From Terriglobia bacterium (GTDB taxonomy: Bacteria > Acidobacteriota > Terriglobia > Terriglobales > Acidobacteriaceae): DNA of 64,000 bases. The translations under genes were made by a program, and so were the position numbers. Below, piece by piece: positions 52,940-63,113 of the stretch. Under the pieces are notes generated by a model that saw only the letters and a program-made list of their open reading frames with translations, made no database searches and was not told where the DNA came from. Location of the stretch: assembly GCA_020072585.1 (NCBI GenBank), contig JAIQGL010000002.1, positions 219,685 through 283,684 of the forward strand. The letters run 5' to 3'. The first letter of the stretch is position 1; every line of letters begins with the position of its first letter.

Positions 52940-53821
52940 ATGTCCATCCGTTCCATGACCGGATTCGCGCAGGTAAAGTCCCAGGCAGGTGAGGGGACCT
53001 CATTCACGCTTTCATTGAAATCCGTCAACCATCGCTTCCTCGATCCGCAGCTCCGCCTTCCCCTGGAGCTGGACGAACTGGAGATGAAGGTCCGCCGCGT
53101 GCTCAAAGAGCAGCTGGCGCGTGGACATGTGGAGGTCACTCTGAACGTGGACCGGCGGGGTGGCGAAGGATACGAGTTCAATCGCGAGCTGGTAGGAGGC
53201 TACGTTGAAGCGTTTCGCAAAGCGGCGCGTGAGTTTGGCACCAATGGCGAGCCTGATCTGAACAATATCTTTCGTATGCCCGGTGCGCTGGGCGCCATGA
53301 CGCCCCTTGACAGCAATTTTCAAACTGCCGTTCTGGCCGCTCTGGACCAGGCAATTGTGAAGCTGAACGTAATGCGAGAACAGGAAGGCCGTGGCATGGA
53401 GGACGAGATGCGCCGCCGCCTGACTTCACTGGAGCAGGCCACGGACGAGGTCGCAAAACTGCGCGCCGCGGTTTCCAAGGCCTATATGGAGAAGGTCCGG
53501 TCGCGCATGCAGGAGCTGCTGGAAAACGCCGACCAGGACCGCATCTTGCAGGAAGCCGCCATCCTGGCCGAGCGCAGTGACATCCAGGAAGAGTTGGTGC
53601 GGCTGCACACCCACATTGACCACTTCCGCAAGCTGCTGGACCAGGGCGGAGAAGTGGGCAAGAAGCTCGACTTTCTGTTGCAGGAGCTCAACCGGGAAGC
53701 CAACACGCTGCTCTCTAAAACCTCAGGTGTGGCGGGAGAAGGACTGCGCATTACCGAACTTGGTCTGCAAATGAAGTCAGAGATAGAAAAATGCCGTGAG
53801 CAGGTGCAAAACCTGGAATGA
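52940..53821 (+). CDS. yicC: YicC-family protein (putative endoribonuclease)
   Basis: A 293-residue YicC/YloC-type protein, starting at ATG 52940 with MSIRSMTGFAQ, the family's typical opening. The N-terminal domain has LKSVNHRFLDPQLRLP, and the C-terminal domain has RSDIQEELVRLHTHIDHFRKLL and GKKLDFLLQELNREANTLLSK. Members have been reported as endoribonucleases. It overlaps gmk by 4 bp, a YicC-gmk arrangement found in many bacteria. Confidence 0.93.
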   Translation: MSIRSMTGFAQVKSQAGEGTSFTLSLKSVNHRFLDPQLRLPLELDELEMKVRRVLKEQLARGHVEVTLNVDRRGGEGYEFNRELVGGYVEAFRKAAREFGTNGEPDLNNIFRMPGALGAMTPLDSNFQTAVLAALDQAIVKLNVMREQEGRGMEDEMRRRLTSLEQATDEVAKLRAAVSKAYMEKVRSRMQELLENADQDRILQEAAILAERSDIQEELVRLHTHIDHFRKLLDQGGEVGKKLDFLLQELNREANTLLSKTSGVAGEGLRITELGLQMKSEIEKCREQVQNLE

Positions 53822-54534
53822 GCAGCATACGGTACATCATCTCTGCGCCCTCGGGTTCCGGCAAAACCACGCTGGTGAATGAGTTGCGCCAATATGTCAG
53901 GAACCTGGAATTTTCCGTATCATTTACCACGCGCTCTCCACGCGGCAGCGAGCAGGACGGCCGGGAGTATCACTTCATCTCGCGTGAAGAATTCGAAGCC
54001 ATGATCGCGCGCGATGCTTTTCTGGAATATGCGCAGGTCTTTGGCAAATACTATGGGACTGCCCGGTCAGTTTTGCAGCATGCAGAGGAGCTTGGCAACG
54101 ATCTGCTGCTCGATATCGACGTGCAGGGCGAGCGCCAGGTCAAGCAAAAGATGCCGGATGCGGTGAGCATCTTTGTGCTGCCACCGAGCCGGGCTGAGCT
54201 GGAGTCGCGCTTGCGCAAACGCAGCCTAAGTGAGAACGTTCACGCGGAAGACGTGATCCGCCGCCGGCTGGATGAGGCCCGCCGCGAGATCGAAAATTAT
54301 CCCAACTATGATTACATTTTGATCAATGACCGCCTGGAGCAGTCGGTAGACCAGTTGCAGGCCATCGTTTTGGGAGAGCGCATCAGGCGTTCGGGCAAAC
54401 CTCCATCTCCAGAAGAAAAGAGGTATCTGGCGACGGCGGGAAAATGCCTGAAGGTGAACATGGAAGGCAAGATCAGGGACATTCTGAGCACTTTTGACGT
54501 GGCGTCCCCTGCTGCAACGGAAGTAAAAAGGTAG
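53818..54534 (+). CDS. gmk: Guanylate kinase
   Basis: A 238-residue guanylate kinase converting GMP to GDP. The P-loop SAPSGSGKTT is at residues 9-18. GMP-binding segments SFTTRSPRGSEQDGREYHFI and FLEYAQVFGKYYGT follow, with LLLDIDVQGERQVK. A C-terminal tail of about 30 residues is longer than in E. coli Gmk. Its start overlaps the yicC stop (ATGA). Confidence 0.95.
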   Translation: MSSIRYIISAPSGSGKTTLVNELRQYVRNLEFSVSFTTRSPRGSEQDGREYHFISREEFEAMIARDAFLEYAQVFGKYYGTARSVLQHAEELGNDLLLDIDVQGERQVKQKMPDAVSIFVLPPSRAELESRLRKRSLSENVHAEDVIRRRLDEARREIENYPNYDYILINDRLEQSVDQLQAIVLGERIRRSGKPPSPEEKRYLATAGKCLKVNMEGKIRDILSTFDVASPAATEVKR

Positions 54535-54604
54535 GGAGCCTGCTGGTCTCCAGCCTCAACCCCGCTACTATGACTCCGCTTGCGCCACGGATTACAATCT
54601 CTCT

Positions 54605-55828
54605 ATGAAGGTCGCTCTGGGAGTCACCGGCGGAATTGCCGCATATAAGGCAGCTGAGCTCGTGCGCCTGCTGCAAGACCGCGGTGTGCGCATTCAGGTG
54701 GTGATGACCCGTGCAGCCCAGGAGTTCATCCGGCCACTGACGTTTGCCGCGCTCAGCGGAGAGAAGGTCATTACCGACTTATTTGGTTCCGGAGCCGAAG
54801 ACCCCAACATTGCTTCCGCGGTGGAGCATATTGCCGTGGCCCAGGCCATTGATGCGCTGGTCGTGGCTCCTGCCACAGCCGATGTGATTGCCAAATTCGC
54901 TCATGGCGAAGCCAATGATTTTTTGACCACGCTCTTTCTTGCAACGACTGCGCCTGTGGTGATCGCGCCTGCGATGAACGTAAACATGTGGGAGAACGCA
55001 GCCACACAGGCCAATCTCCAGACGCTGAAAGCGCGTGGCTACGCCATTGTGGAGCCAGACAGCGGTTATCTGGCCTGCGGAATGGTTGGAGCAGGCAGGC
55101 TAGCGGCGAATGAAACGATCGTAAAAGCCGTACTCAAAGCCCTGGGAGCGAGGCAGGATTTAGCCGGCGAAACCGTGATGGTCACGGCAGGCCCCACGCG
55201 TGAGCCGATTGATCCGGTGCGTTACATTGGCAACCGATCCAGCGGCAAGATGGGATATGCGCTCGCGGAAGCCGCTTTGCGGCGTGGCGCTAAAGTCATT
55301 CTGATCTCCGGACCTACTGCTCTTACGCCGCCCTCCTCCGCTGAGGTTGTGCAGGTACAGACGGCGCAGCAGATGCGCGACGCCGTGATGGCGCATCTTG
55401 ACCATGCGACGATCGTGATCAAAGCCGCCGCCGTGGCCGACTTTACCGTGCGCGCCGCCGCCGCTGAGAAAATCAAGCGCAAAGGCCCGATGACGCTCGA
55501 ACTTGAACCGACTACCGACATTCTGGCCGAGGTCGGGGCCAAAAAAGGCGGCCGAATTGTGATTGGCTTTGCCGCAGAAACCAGTGACGCGCTGGCCAAT
55601 GCCCGCAAGAAGCTCGAAAGCAAGTCGCTCGACGCCATCGTGCTCAACGACGTCTCGCAGCCCGGCATTGGCTTTGATTCAGAACGCAACGCGGTCACTA
55701 TCCTGACCCACTCCGGCAGTGAAACCGTGCCCGAGACCAGCAAGTGGGAAGTAGCGCACCGGGTGCTGGATGCCGTGGTGAAGTTGAAGGCGGAACGGAA
55801 GAAATCCACTCAGTCCCTGAGAAGCTAG
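54605..55828 (+). CDS. coaBC: Bifunctional phosphopantothenoylcysteine decarboxylase/synthetase
   Basis: A 407-residue CoaBC protein for coenzyme A synthesis. The flavin-dependent CoaC part (about residues 1-185) shows LGVTGGIAAYKAAELVR, APAMNVNMW and the active-site cysteine in GYLACGMVGAGR. The CoaB part begins near VTAGPTREPIDPVRYIGNRS with SSGKMGYALA, and ends with DAIVLNDVSQPGIGFDSERN. It makes phosphopantothenoylcysteine from phosphopantothenate and cysteine, then decarboxylates it. Standard length and gene order downstream of gmk. Confidence 0.95.
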   Translation: MKVALGVTGGIAAYKAAELVRLLQDRGVRIQVVMTRAAQEFIRPLTFAALSGEKVITDLFGSGAEDPNIASAVEHIAVAQAIDALVVAPATADVIAKFAHGEANDFLTTLFLATTAPVVIAPAMNVNMWENAATQANLQTLKARGYAIVEPDSGYLACGMVGAGRLAANETIVKAVLKALGARQDLAGETVMVTAGPTREPIDPVRYIGNRSSGKMGYALAEAALRRGAKVILISGPTALTPPSSAEVVQVQTAQQMRDAVMAHLDHATIVIKAAAVADFTVRAAAAEKIKRKGPMTLELEPTTDILAEVGAKKGGRIVIGFAAETSDALANARKKLESKSLDAIVLNDVSQPGIGFDSERNAVTILTHSGSETVPETSKWEVAHRVLDAVVKLKAERKKSTQSLRS

Positions 55829-55850
55829 CGTTTCTGTACGCCAGATTGTC

Positions 55851-56840
55851 ATGCCCTATATCCGGATCCTATTACTGCTCTTTGTATATCTTATTTTGTC
55901 TGACAACGCGGCCAGATCGCAGAATCAGCCGACGAAAAGCCCGCCATTTACGCTTACCTGGATCGAAGGGAAGTGCAAGCATTGCAAGATTGCCCGGCAA
56001 CTTGCGGAGATCCAGTTTGTGAGTAAAACGGAAGCATGGGCGGTAGGTTTCCTGTGGCCGTATCATGGCCAAGGCTCGGGTGACTACGTGATGGTTCACA
56101 CCACCGATGGCGGGATTACGTGGAAGGAATTTGCTGCCAGCGGAATGCACGCTGAAGCACCCACGTTTTCATTCCTGGATGCGCAGCGAGGATGGGTTTC
56201 TTCTATGGCTTCTGGTGATTGGGCAATCCGACAGACTGAAGATGGCGGACACCACTGGAAGGTATTGAGCGACAATGGGATTCGAATTTCCCAATTTTTC
56301 AGTGCAAGCCAAGGCTATGGCGTGAGCTCATGCAAGAGCGAAGTCGCCTGTTTTTTTCGCACGCTAAATGGCGGCCGCAACTGGGAAGAGTCCGCGCTGC
56401 CAAATTTTAAGTATGCAGATAAAACTTTTTTTCTTAATCCACAAACAGGCTGGATTTCAGGAAAAACACAGGACGACACAGAACTGGTTCTACGGACTAC
56501 CGATGCAGGAAAGACCTGGGAAGCTTGTATTCTTAATGCTGGTCCAGATATTGCCGAAGTGAGAGACCTGTTTTTTCTAGATGCACAGCGCGGTTGGCTT
56601 ATTACCTGGGCTTTTAATGATGGTGGCACCCGTCTCTTCCATACGATGGATGGCGGCAAGAGCTGGAGAGCGAATTCGGACGATACATTCCAGGGAAATA
56701 GGAAGTGGCTTTCTACGGTACGTTTCATCAACGAGAAAGCCGGGTTTGCTTTTAATTCAGTTGATACCGGCGACCATGGAGTGGATTCACAAGGCGAATC
56801 GGGCCTGTGGTTGGTGAAGGTGCATCCTTCGTCGCATTGA
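55851..56840 (+). CDS. Secreted YCF48/BNR-like beta-propeller protein
   Basis: A 329-residue exported protein with signal sequence (IRILLLLFVYLILSDN). Repeated Asp-box-like units are visible: HTTDGGITWKEF, QTEDGGHHWKVL, RTLNGGRNWEES, RTTDAGKTWEAC and HTMDGGKSWRA. This is the propeller seen in YCF48-type and sortilin-type proteins. A catalytic role is not indicated. It is about 20 bp past coaBC. Confidence 0.78.
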   Translation: MPYIRILLLLFVYLILSDNAARSQNQPTKSPPFTLTWIEGKCKHCKIARQLAEIQFVSKTEAWAVGFLWPYHGQGSGDYVMVHTTDGGITWKEFAASGMHAEAPTFSFLDAQRGWVSSMASGDWAIRQTEDGGHHWKVLSDNGIRISQFFSASQGYGVSSCKSEVACFFRTLNGGRNWEESALPNFKYADKTFFLNPQTGWISGKTQDDTELVLRTTDAGKTWEACILNAGPDIAEVRDLFFLDAQRGWLITWAFNDGGTRLFHTMDGGKSWRANSDDTFQGNRKWLSTVRFINEKAGFAFNSVDTGDHGVDSQGESGLWLVKVHPSSH

Positions 56841-56898
56841 TGATGACCAGACGCGAGGCTCCGCGCGATGGTCTCTTCTTGCTGTAAACTGATCGTTG

Positions 56899-57690
56899 AT
56901 GCCCAAGTCCCTGGACCCACAAACTAAAAAACATCTTGCCTCGCGAGTGAATTATTACCGTGAGATGGGCATCTATGATTTCTATCGCCGGCCGGTGGAA
57001 GAGGGCGTTGAATTTGTCTTGCAGCCAGCGACAGAAAATTTACTCGCGGATAACATGTCTCCAGCAAAAACAAAACTACCAGCAGCTACACTCCCACCGG
57101 CGATCAGTGATAAGCCTTCTGCCTTGAAACTGATTCGTGAAGATATTGGCGACTGCACCCGCTGCCGCCTGCACAAGGGCCGCACGAACCTGGTTTTTGG
57201 CGTGGGCAACGTAAATGCCGACATTATGTTTGTAGGCGAAGGCCCGGGCGCGGACGAAGACGCCAAGGGTGAGCCTTTTGTGGGCCGCGCGGGACAGCTT
57301 TTGAACAACATGATCTCCGCCATGGGGATCGGGCGCGAAGATGTTTACATTGCCAACGTGGTAAAGTGCCGCCCGCCGGGCAATCGCACGCCGGAAAAAG
57401 ACGAGTGTGATACCTGCTCACCTTTCCTGATGCGCCAGATTGACGTGATCAAACCCAAGGTCATTGTCGCTTTGGGTGCGGTTGCGGCAAAAAACCTTCT
57501 GGCCGTCAGTGACTCCATGGCCAACCTGCGTGGCCGCTGGTATGACTTCAGAGACACGAAACTGCTGGTGACCTACCACCCGGCTTATCTGCTGCGCGAT
57601 CCCAGACAAAAGAAAGAAGCATGGAAAGACTTACAGATGGTAATGAAATTTCTGGGCTTGAATCCGCCGGCAAAAGCTCCGCAGGATTAA
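56899..57690 (+). CDS. Family 4 uracil-DNA glycosylase (4Fe-4S)
   Basis: A 263-residue UDG removing uracil from DNA. Cluster cysteines are C86 and C89 (CTRC), C157 (VKCRPPGN) and C170 or C173 (CDTC). The active-site motif is GEGPGADED (113-121) and the C-terminal motif HPAYLLR is at 227-233. An N-terminal extension of about 75 residues is longer than in typical family 4 enzymes and has low-complexity segments. ATG 56899 is preferred over TTG 56896. Confidence 0.9.
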   Translation: MPKSLDPQTKKHLASRVNYYREMGIYDFYRRPVEEGVEFVLQPATENLLADNMSPAKTKLPAATLPPAISDKPSALKLIREDIGDCTRCRLHKGRTNLVFGVGNVNADIMFVGEGPGADEDAKGEPFVGRAGQLLNNMISAMGIGREDVYIANVVKCRPPGNRTPEKDECDTCSPFLMRQIDVIKPKVIVALGAVAAKNLLAVSDSMANLRGRWYDFRDTKLLVTYHPAYLLRDPRQKKEAWKDLQMVMKFLGLNPPAKAPQD

Positions 57691-57960
57691 AACCCAATCC
57701 CAAAGCAGCAGATAATGGAAGGCGGCCAGCGGAGAACCCTCCTACCACGAGTGATCGCAGAGAGAATTCCATTTTCGCCAGCCGCCTGCAGGGATATAAA
57801 TATCTAGCCAGCACATCCTAGCACCTTTGGCTATTATTTCAAAACAAACGATAGGCATTAGCTATGGATCGCATTCCCGGAGTTATTTTGGCGATGAAGG
57901 CCGGTTTCGCCGGCGGACTTAAGATCAGGCATCTTTCCCGTACAATAATCCCCAGCGCGC

Positions 57961-60411
57961 ATGCCCACCTTCTGTGATGTAGCCCTGCCGGTCCCGTTGG
58001 ACATGGCATTCACTTACAAGATTGCCGACCACTTGCCGGTCGTCGGCGGGCGGGTGCTGGTCCCTTTTCGAACCGAGCGTCTTTCCGGCGTGGTGACGGC
58101 GCTGCATGACCGCCAGCCCTCCATGCAGGCCAAGACAGTGCTGCAGGTGCTGGACACGGAGCCCGTGCTGGATGACGGGTTGATGAAGCTGGGGCAATGG
58201 ATTTCCCAGTACTACCTTGCCCCCATTGGCGATGTATTCCGCGGCATGCTGCCGCTGGCCGCAGAAATCAAAAAAGCCAGGATCTACCGCATCACTGAAG
58301 CCGGTTACGAAGCGCTGCATGCTTCGGCAACCGTCGGGTCGTCGCGGCGCTCAAAGCAGGACATTGACACGCAGATGGTCGAGTATGCCGTTCTGGATTA
58401 TCTTTCGATGTCCGACGACGCACTGGAGGGGACAATCCGCTCCGCCACCGGCGCAAACCGCCAGGTGCTGGATCTGCTGTTGCGCAAGAAATGGATCGCC
58501 CGCGAAGACGCTTCTTCCGTCCGCGACGCGAGCCGCACGGTTCAGATTGCCGTACTGAAAGAACCCGTGCCTGGAAAACCAGGCGGCAAGCTGAATGACA
58601 ATCAGCAGAAGATCATTGCTTTTCTACAGCAACAGAGCGGGAGGGCCATGGTGGAGCAGTTGCGCCCGCTCGATGTCCCGCGCACCACGCTACAGACGCT
58701 GGTCAAGCGCGAGATGGTCGAGGTGCTTGAAGAGCCCGCTGAATTTAATGTGAGCAGCATGAAGAAGCGCGGGCCTGCGCATCTGGACTTTATTTTCAAT
58801 CCGGAACAAAAAGCGGCTCTCACGACGATTGACAGGTCAGTGGCAGAGCGAAAGTTTTCAGTTTCTCTGCTGCACGGGGTTACCGGTTCGGGTAAGACGG
58901 CGGTTTATCTTGCGGCGATGCAAGCAGTGCTGGAGTCAGGGCGCTCCGCCATCCTGCTTGTCCCGGAAATTGGCCTTACACCGGCTGCTGCCGCAAATCT
59001 GCATCAGGTATTTGGCGATGAAGTCGCCATTTTGCATTCAGCGCTCTCAGCCGACGAACGCGCGGAGCAGTGGCACCGCATCCGTCGTGGCGAAGCGCGG
59101 ATCGTTGTAGGTACGCGCTCGGCTGTTTTTGCTCCGGTGGCGCATCTGGCTCTGATCGTGGTGGATGAAGAACACGATAGCTCGTACAAGCAGGAGGAAA
59201 CGCCGCGTTACAACGGCCGCGATGTAGCAGTGATGCGTGGCAAGTTGACGGGCGCAGCAGTGGTGCTGGCTTCCGCCACGCCGTCGATTGAGTCCTACCA
59301 CAATGCTGAAGCAGGGAAGTACCGGCTGATACAACTCAAGGCGCGCGTGGAGCAGCGGCCTCTGCCTGTGGTGGAACTGGTGGATATGCGGTCTGAGTTC
59401 CAGCAGACAGGCGAGGACCAGATCTTCTCCCGGCAGCTGATCCAGGAAGTTACGGACCGGCTGGAGCGAGGCGAGCAGGCCATGGTCCTGCTGAACCGCC
59501 GGGGATACTCATCCGTTGTGCTCTGCCGTGCTTGCGGTGAGACGCTGCAATGCAAGAACTGCAGCATTGCCATGACCTTCCACAAAGCCGCGCACCGCAT
59601 GGAGTGCCACTACTGTAGCTACCGGCAGGCCGTACCCAAGCACTGTCCTAAGTGCGGCAGTGAGCATATTTATTTTCTGGGCACTGGATCGGAGAAAGTA
59701 GAAGAGCGCCTGCACGCTGCGTTTCCTCAGGCGCGGATCGGCCGCCTGGACCGCGACACCGTACGCAATCGCCACGACTTTGAGCGTGTGCTGAACCAGT
59801 TCCATTCCGGAGAGATCAATCTGCTGGTGGGGACGCAGATGATCGCCAAGGGGCATGACGTTCATGGCGTTACGCTGGTGGGCGTTGTTGGCGCAGACTA
59901 CGCGCTTGGATTTCCTGATTTTCGCGCCGCGGAGCGAACTTTCCAGTTGCTCACGCAGGTGGCCGGACGCGCAGGGCGTGGCGAGACGCCGGGCAAGGTT
60001 GTGCTCCAGACCTATTATCCAGACCACTATGCGATTCAATTTGCGCAGCAGCACGATTATCTGGGCTTCTACGAAAAAGAAGTCAGGTTCCGCAAGTGGA
60101 TGCATTATCCGCCGTTCTCCGCGCTGGCCAACGTGCTGGTGCGCAGTGACAAGCTGGAGCAGACGCTGCGGTGGACGGGACAGCTGGGCAAGTGGTTTGG
60201 ATCCACGAGCAATGAAGGCGTGCGCGTGCTGGGTCCGTCCGTTGCGCCCATCATGCGCCTGAAGCGCGATTACCGCTATCACTTCATCTTGAAAGCTGCC
60301 AGCCGTGAAAAGCTCAATGCTTCACTCAGGAGAATGCTGGCCTTTGCCGACGCCGAAAAAATCCCTCGAACCAACGTGATTGTGGATGTTGATGCGCTGT
60401 CACTGCTGTAA
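57961..60411 (+). CDS. priA: Primosomal protein N' (PriA helicase)
   Basis: An 816-residue PriA for restarting stalled replication forks. The N-terminal DNA-binding part has DVALPVPLDMAFTYKI. The helicase has Walker A GVTGSGKTAV near residue 305 and DEEH (VVDEEHDSSYKQEE) near 400. The zinc region runs CRACGETLQCKNC, then CHYCSYRQAVPKHCPKCG, near residues 522-566, with eight cysteines. The C-terminal helicase lobe has GTQMIAKGHDVHGVTLVGVV. The predicted start is ATG 57961. Confidence 0.95.
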   Translation: MPTFCDVALPVPLDMAFTYKIADHLPVVGGRVLVPFRTERLSGVVTALHDRQPSMQAKTVLQVLDTEPVLDDGLMKLGQWISQYYLAPIGDVFRGMLPLAAEIKKARIYRITEAGYEALHASATVGSSRRSKQDIDTQMVEYAVLDYLSMSDDALEGTIRSATGANRQVLDLLLRKKWIAREDASSVRDASRTVQIAVLKEPVPGKPGGKLNDNQQKIIAFLQQQSGRAMVEQLRPLDVPRTTLQTLVKREMVEVLEEPAEFNVSSMKKRGPAHLDFIFNPEQKAALTTIDRSVAERKFSVSLLHGVTGSGKTAVYLAAMQAVLESGRSAILLVPEIGLTPAAAANLHQVFGDEVAILHSALSADERAEQWHRIRRGEARIVVGTRSAVFAPVAHLALIVVDEEHDSSYKQEETPRYNGRDVAVMRGKLTGAAVVLASATPSIESYHNAEAGKYRLIQLKARVEQRPLPVVELVDMRSEFQQTGEDQIFSRQLIQEVTDRLERGEQAMVLLNRRGYSSVVLCRACGETLQCKNCSIAMTFHKAAHRMECHYCSYRQAVPKHCPKCGSEHIYFLGTGSEKVEERLHAAFPQARIGRLDRDTVRNRHDFERVLNQFHSGEINLLVGTQMIAKGHDVHGVTLVGVVGADYALGFPDFRAAERTFQLLTQVAGRAGRGETPGKVVLQTYYPDHYAIQFAQQHDYLGFYEKEVRFRKWMHYPPFSALANVLVRSDKLEQTLRWTGQLGKWFGSTSNEGVRVLGPSVAPIMRLKRDYRYHFILKAASREKLNASLRRMLAFADAEKIPRTNVIVDVDALSLL

Positions 60412-60419
60412 ATCTCAGG

Positions 60420-61490
60420 CTATTGCGGCGCTGAGCCAACCGGCAGAATTCGATGTCCCACGCGGAATTTTTTGTAATTTGTGTTCAGCGTGTCATATTC
60501 CACAGGCAGCGGAATATTTGCCGCGGGAAAACGGCTCTGCCCTTTCACCACCAGTATATGAGAGCCTTTGGCATGTCGGCGACGAAGCAGCCATACTTCG
60601 TCATTCACCTTTGTCCACTCGTGCAGTACCGTGGTGCCTTCGCTGTAGTACAAACTCGAATCGGCAAGCTGCTGCTTGCTTTGGTCCACCTCTTTTTTTG
60701 AAAGGTCCGCTGAACTGGTGGAGAATGCGGCATAATCTGCATGGGCCAGCGGGCCGTCCCTTAAGGCCTTGCCTTCCGCTTTTACGATCTGCAAATCTTT
60801 CTGGTCAATCCATACCGTTATCTTGAAATTTCTGGCATCACTGGTTTTATCTTTCGTGCGCTTTGGATCGGCCTGTACAACGTAAGACTTGCGGCCATCG
60901 ATGATCTGCTCACCTTTGGATTTCAAGTTGAAGCTCTGGTCAAGCTCTTGCAAAGGCAGCCGGAACTTGTACAACGATTGCGCGAATACGACCACGCCCA
61001 TGGATGATGCGGGTGACGGGGTCACCAGCTGCGGCTTCCAGTCTTTGAGGCCCGCTTCTTCCATGATCTTCTGCACCGCTGCCGCCAGGCTTTCCGGAGT
61101 GTGGCCGGGCTTGATCTGTTCTTCCAGGATTTTGTGTTCCACCTCAACCCATTTTGCCCGGTACTCTTCGTCCTGTTCGCGGTCGTCTCCGTCCTGTGCG
61201 GCCACTTTCTTGCCGTTGTGCACAATCTGCCGGCGAAAGGCGTGCCCTTTGATCTCAATGACCTCGTATGTATCGTCGCTGTGTCCGCCCGCTCCTCCCG
61301 GATGCTCGACCGTGGAACTCTCAACATATGTGTAGTCGCGGGGCACAGCTTCACGAGTGTTGAAGTTGATCACAGCCTGTCGAACCACTTCCTGCACGTC
61401 AATTCTCTCTGCCTTATCGGCAGAAGAGGCTGCGGCGCAAACAGGGGCCAGCAGCAGAGTTGCGATGAGGTAACAGGAATTCACGGACAT
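60420..61490 (-). CDS. Hypothetical secreted protein, LolA-like fold possible
   Basis: A 356-residue exported protein with signal peptide (SCYLIATLLLAPVCAAASSA). I do not recognise it. The C-terminal half has KSYVVQADPKRT and NFKITVWIDQKDLQIVKAEG, which recalls outer-membrane lipoprotein carrier folds where a beta-sheet wraps a lipid. That is a weak resemblance. Its gene is convergent with priA, the two stops lying 9 bp apart. Confidence 0.7.
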   Translation of the reverse strand: MSVNSCYLIATLLLAPVCAAASSADKAERIDVQEVVRQAVINFNTREAVPRDYTYVESSTVEHPGGAGGHSDDTYEVIEIKGHAFRRQIVHNGKKVAAQDGDDREQDEEYRAKWVEVEHKILEEQIKPGHTPESLAAAVQKIMEEAGLKDWKPQLVTPSPASSMGVVVFAQSLYKFRLPLQELDQSFNLKSKGEQIIDGRKSYVVQADPKRTKDKTSDARNFKITVWIDQKDLQIVKAEGKALRDGPLAHADYAAFSTSSADLSKKEVDQSKQQLADSSLYYSEGTTVLHEWTKVNDEVWLLRRRHAKGSHILVVKGQSRFPAANIPLPVEYDTLNTNYKKFRVGHRILPVGSAPQ

Positions 61491-61541
61491 TTACTTTACC
61501 CTTGCATGCGCCATGTCTCAATCAGGATATGGCAGCGAAAC

Positions 61542-62639
61542 TCATTTTGCGGGCTGCGCCTGTTGCTGCTGCCGTTCCTGCCGATTATCGTGGAGCACCT
61601 TGCCGAGTCCCTGGTCTCCGAAAGGCGCCGGTATGATTGTCAAGGCGAGCATCACCAGCGCAATCACCGCCAGCACGCGGCGTTTGGTATCAAGAGGCGG
61701 AAACAGCGGCACGTCTGGATGGCGGCTACCGGTAAAGCGCAGCACCACGGCCCACAAAAGCCATCCAGCCCAGCAATACCAGCTCAGGGGAAGCAGAATC
61801 AGAATGCTCAGCAATGAGACCGGACGGTGCCACCGGGGATTCACCGCGAAAATGATGTGACCGCCATCCAGTTGACCACCGGGCAACAGGTTGAGCGAGG
61901 TCGCCAGCATCCCTACCCAGGCCGCCATGGCCATGGGGTGCAGGTACAGTCCGCTGACAGGAGCGTGCGCAATAGCGGCATTGCTGCCCACGGCCGCCGC
62001 GACCCAGTGAGCCAGCTTAAAGATCAGAGGGAAGCCCAGGAGCATGCTTCCGTTCTCCGCATTGGGGGACGCCATGGTGGCTGCTGCCGCCGCAGCGGCG
62101 TCTCCGGTGAGCACCCGTGAAGCCAGTAACCCATAGATCATGACCGGCACAGCTACCACAAAGCCGGCAATCGGTCCGGCAATGCCAATATCGAATAGAT
62201 CTGCGCGGCTGCGTATGGGTGACTTGATGCGGATAAACGCTCCCAGCGTTCCAATCAAAGTTGGTGCGGGGATAAAGAACGGCAGTGTGGCAAAAACCTT
62301 GCGGCGTACGCACAGAATGTAGTGGCCCAGCTCGTGCGCGGTGAGGATTCCCAGAAGAGACAGTGAGAACGGCGCGCCCAGCGTCAGTACTCTGCGCCAG
62401 TTCTGCAAGGCCCATATCCAGGGAAAATAATCCACGTCCTGGGAAAACAGCCCCAGATTTCTGTTGAATGTCTCTTGCATGGCGGCGCCTATGCAAAGGG
62501 TGGTAAGCAGCGTGGCGAAAAAAAGCAGCGCGTGCACCCAATAGCGCCGGCGCGGCGGCTGGATCACAACGACCCTGATCTCATTTCGTTCAGGATCAAA
62601 GACGTGGTATTCCTGCGGTAGAGACTGGGTGTCCGGCAT
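61542..62639 (-). CDS. Site-2 protease family (M50) membrane metalloprotease
   Basis: A 365-residue integral membrane protein. The zinc motif is in LTAHELGHYILCVRRK and the second ligand motif is NLLPGGQLDGGHII. The helices around FIPAPTLIGTLGAFIRIKSP are typical of S2P-like proteases that cut membrane-anchored regulators. The N-terminus is cytoplasmic and holds VVVIQPPRRRYW. Substrate unknown. It lies between the 60420 gene and HU on the minus strand. Confidence 0.88.
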   Translation of the reverse strand: MPDTQSLPQEYHVFDPERNEIRVVVIQPPRRRYWVHALLFFATLLTTLCIGAAMQETFNRNLGLFSQDVDYFPWIWALQNWRRVLTLGAPFSLSLLGILTAHELGHYILCVRRKVFATLPFFIPAPTLIGTLGAFIRIKSPIRSRADLFDIGIAGPIAGFVVAVPVMIYGLLASRVLTGDAAAAAAATMASPNAENGSMLLGFPLIFKLAHWVAAAVGSNAAIAHAPVSGLYLHPMAMAAWVGMLATSLNLLPGGQLDGGHIIFAVNPRWHRPVSLLSILILLPLSWYCWAGWLLWAVVLRFTGSRHPDVPLFPPLDTKRRVLAVIALVMLALTIIPAPFGDQGLGKVLHDNRQERQQQQAQPAK

Positions 62640-62693
62640 GAAGCAATAGCCCTGAGATATTGATGCGTGGCCGCGTGCGAACGGTCAACTTGT

Positions 62694-62963
62694 CTAATCG
62701 ATGGACTGCAACTCCTTGCCCGGCTTAAAGCGCACGGCTTTTCCGGGAGGAATATTGACCTCGGCACCGGTCCGCGGATTGCGTCCAATGCCAGTCTTGC
62801 GCGGACGCACGTTAAAAACACCAAATCCGCGCAACTCAATGCGCTCGCCCTGGGCCAGCGATTTCTTCATGCTGTCAAAGACCGTTTCCACGGCCAGCTC
62901 AGCTTTGGTTTTGGTAATGCCGGTTTTGTTGACCACTTCGTTGATGATATCGAGCTTTATCAC
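62694..62963 (-). CDS. hup: HU-family DNA-binding protein
   Basis: An 89-residue HU/IHF-like nucleoid protein. It has TKTKAELAVETVFDSMKKSL and the DNA-binding arm with GFGVFNVRPRKTGIGRNPRT, then VRFKPGKELQ. The start is GTG 62963 preceded by GGAGAG. A promoter is visible upstream. HU or IHF assignment cannot be made with certainty from sequence alone. Confidence 0.93.
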   Translation of the reverse strand: MIKLDIINEVVNKTGITKTKAELAVETVFDSMKKSLAQGERIELRGFGVFNVRPRKTGIGRNPRTGAEVNIPPGKAVRFKPGKELQSID

Positions 62964-63007
62964 GGGTCAGCTCTCCTCAATATTCCCAGAAAGGACGTAA
63001 CTTGTAG

Positions 63008-63037
63008 ATGCTATTGGACTTTTACGCAAGTTGTCAA
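63008..63037 (-). promoter_or_regulatory. Promoter of the HU gene
   Basis: On the minus strand TTGACA (63032-63037) and TAGCAT (63008-63013) are spaced by 18 bp, about 45 bp upstream of the GTG start. Confidence 0.6.
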
Positions 63038-63113
63038 TGGAGTAGTTTCGCCTATAAGATGGCTTCTTTGTCGCTCCACAAAATCCCCCTAAAACCCGAG
63101 GAAACCACGCTGC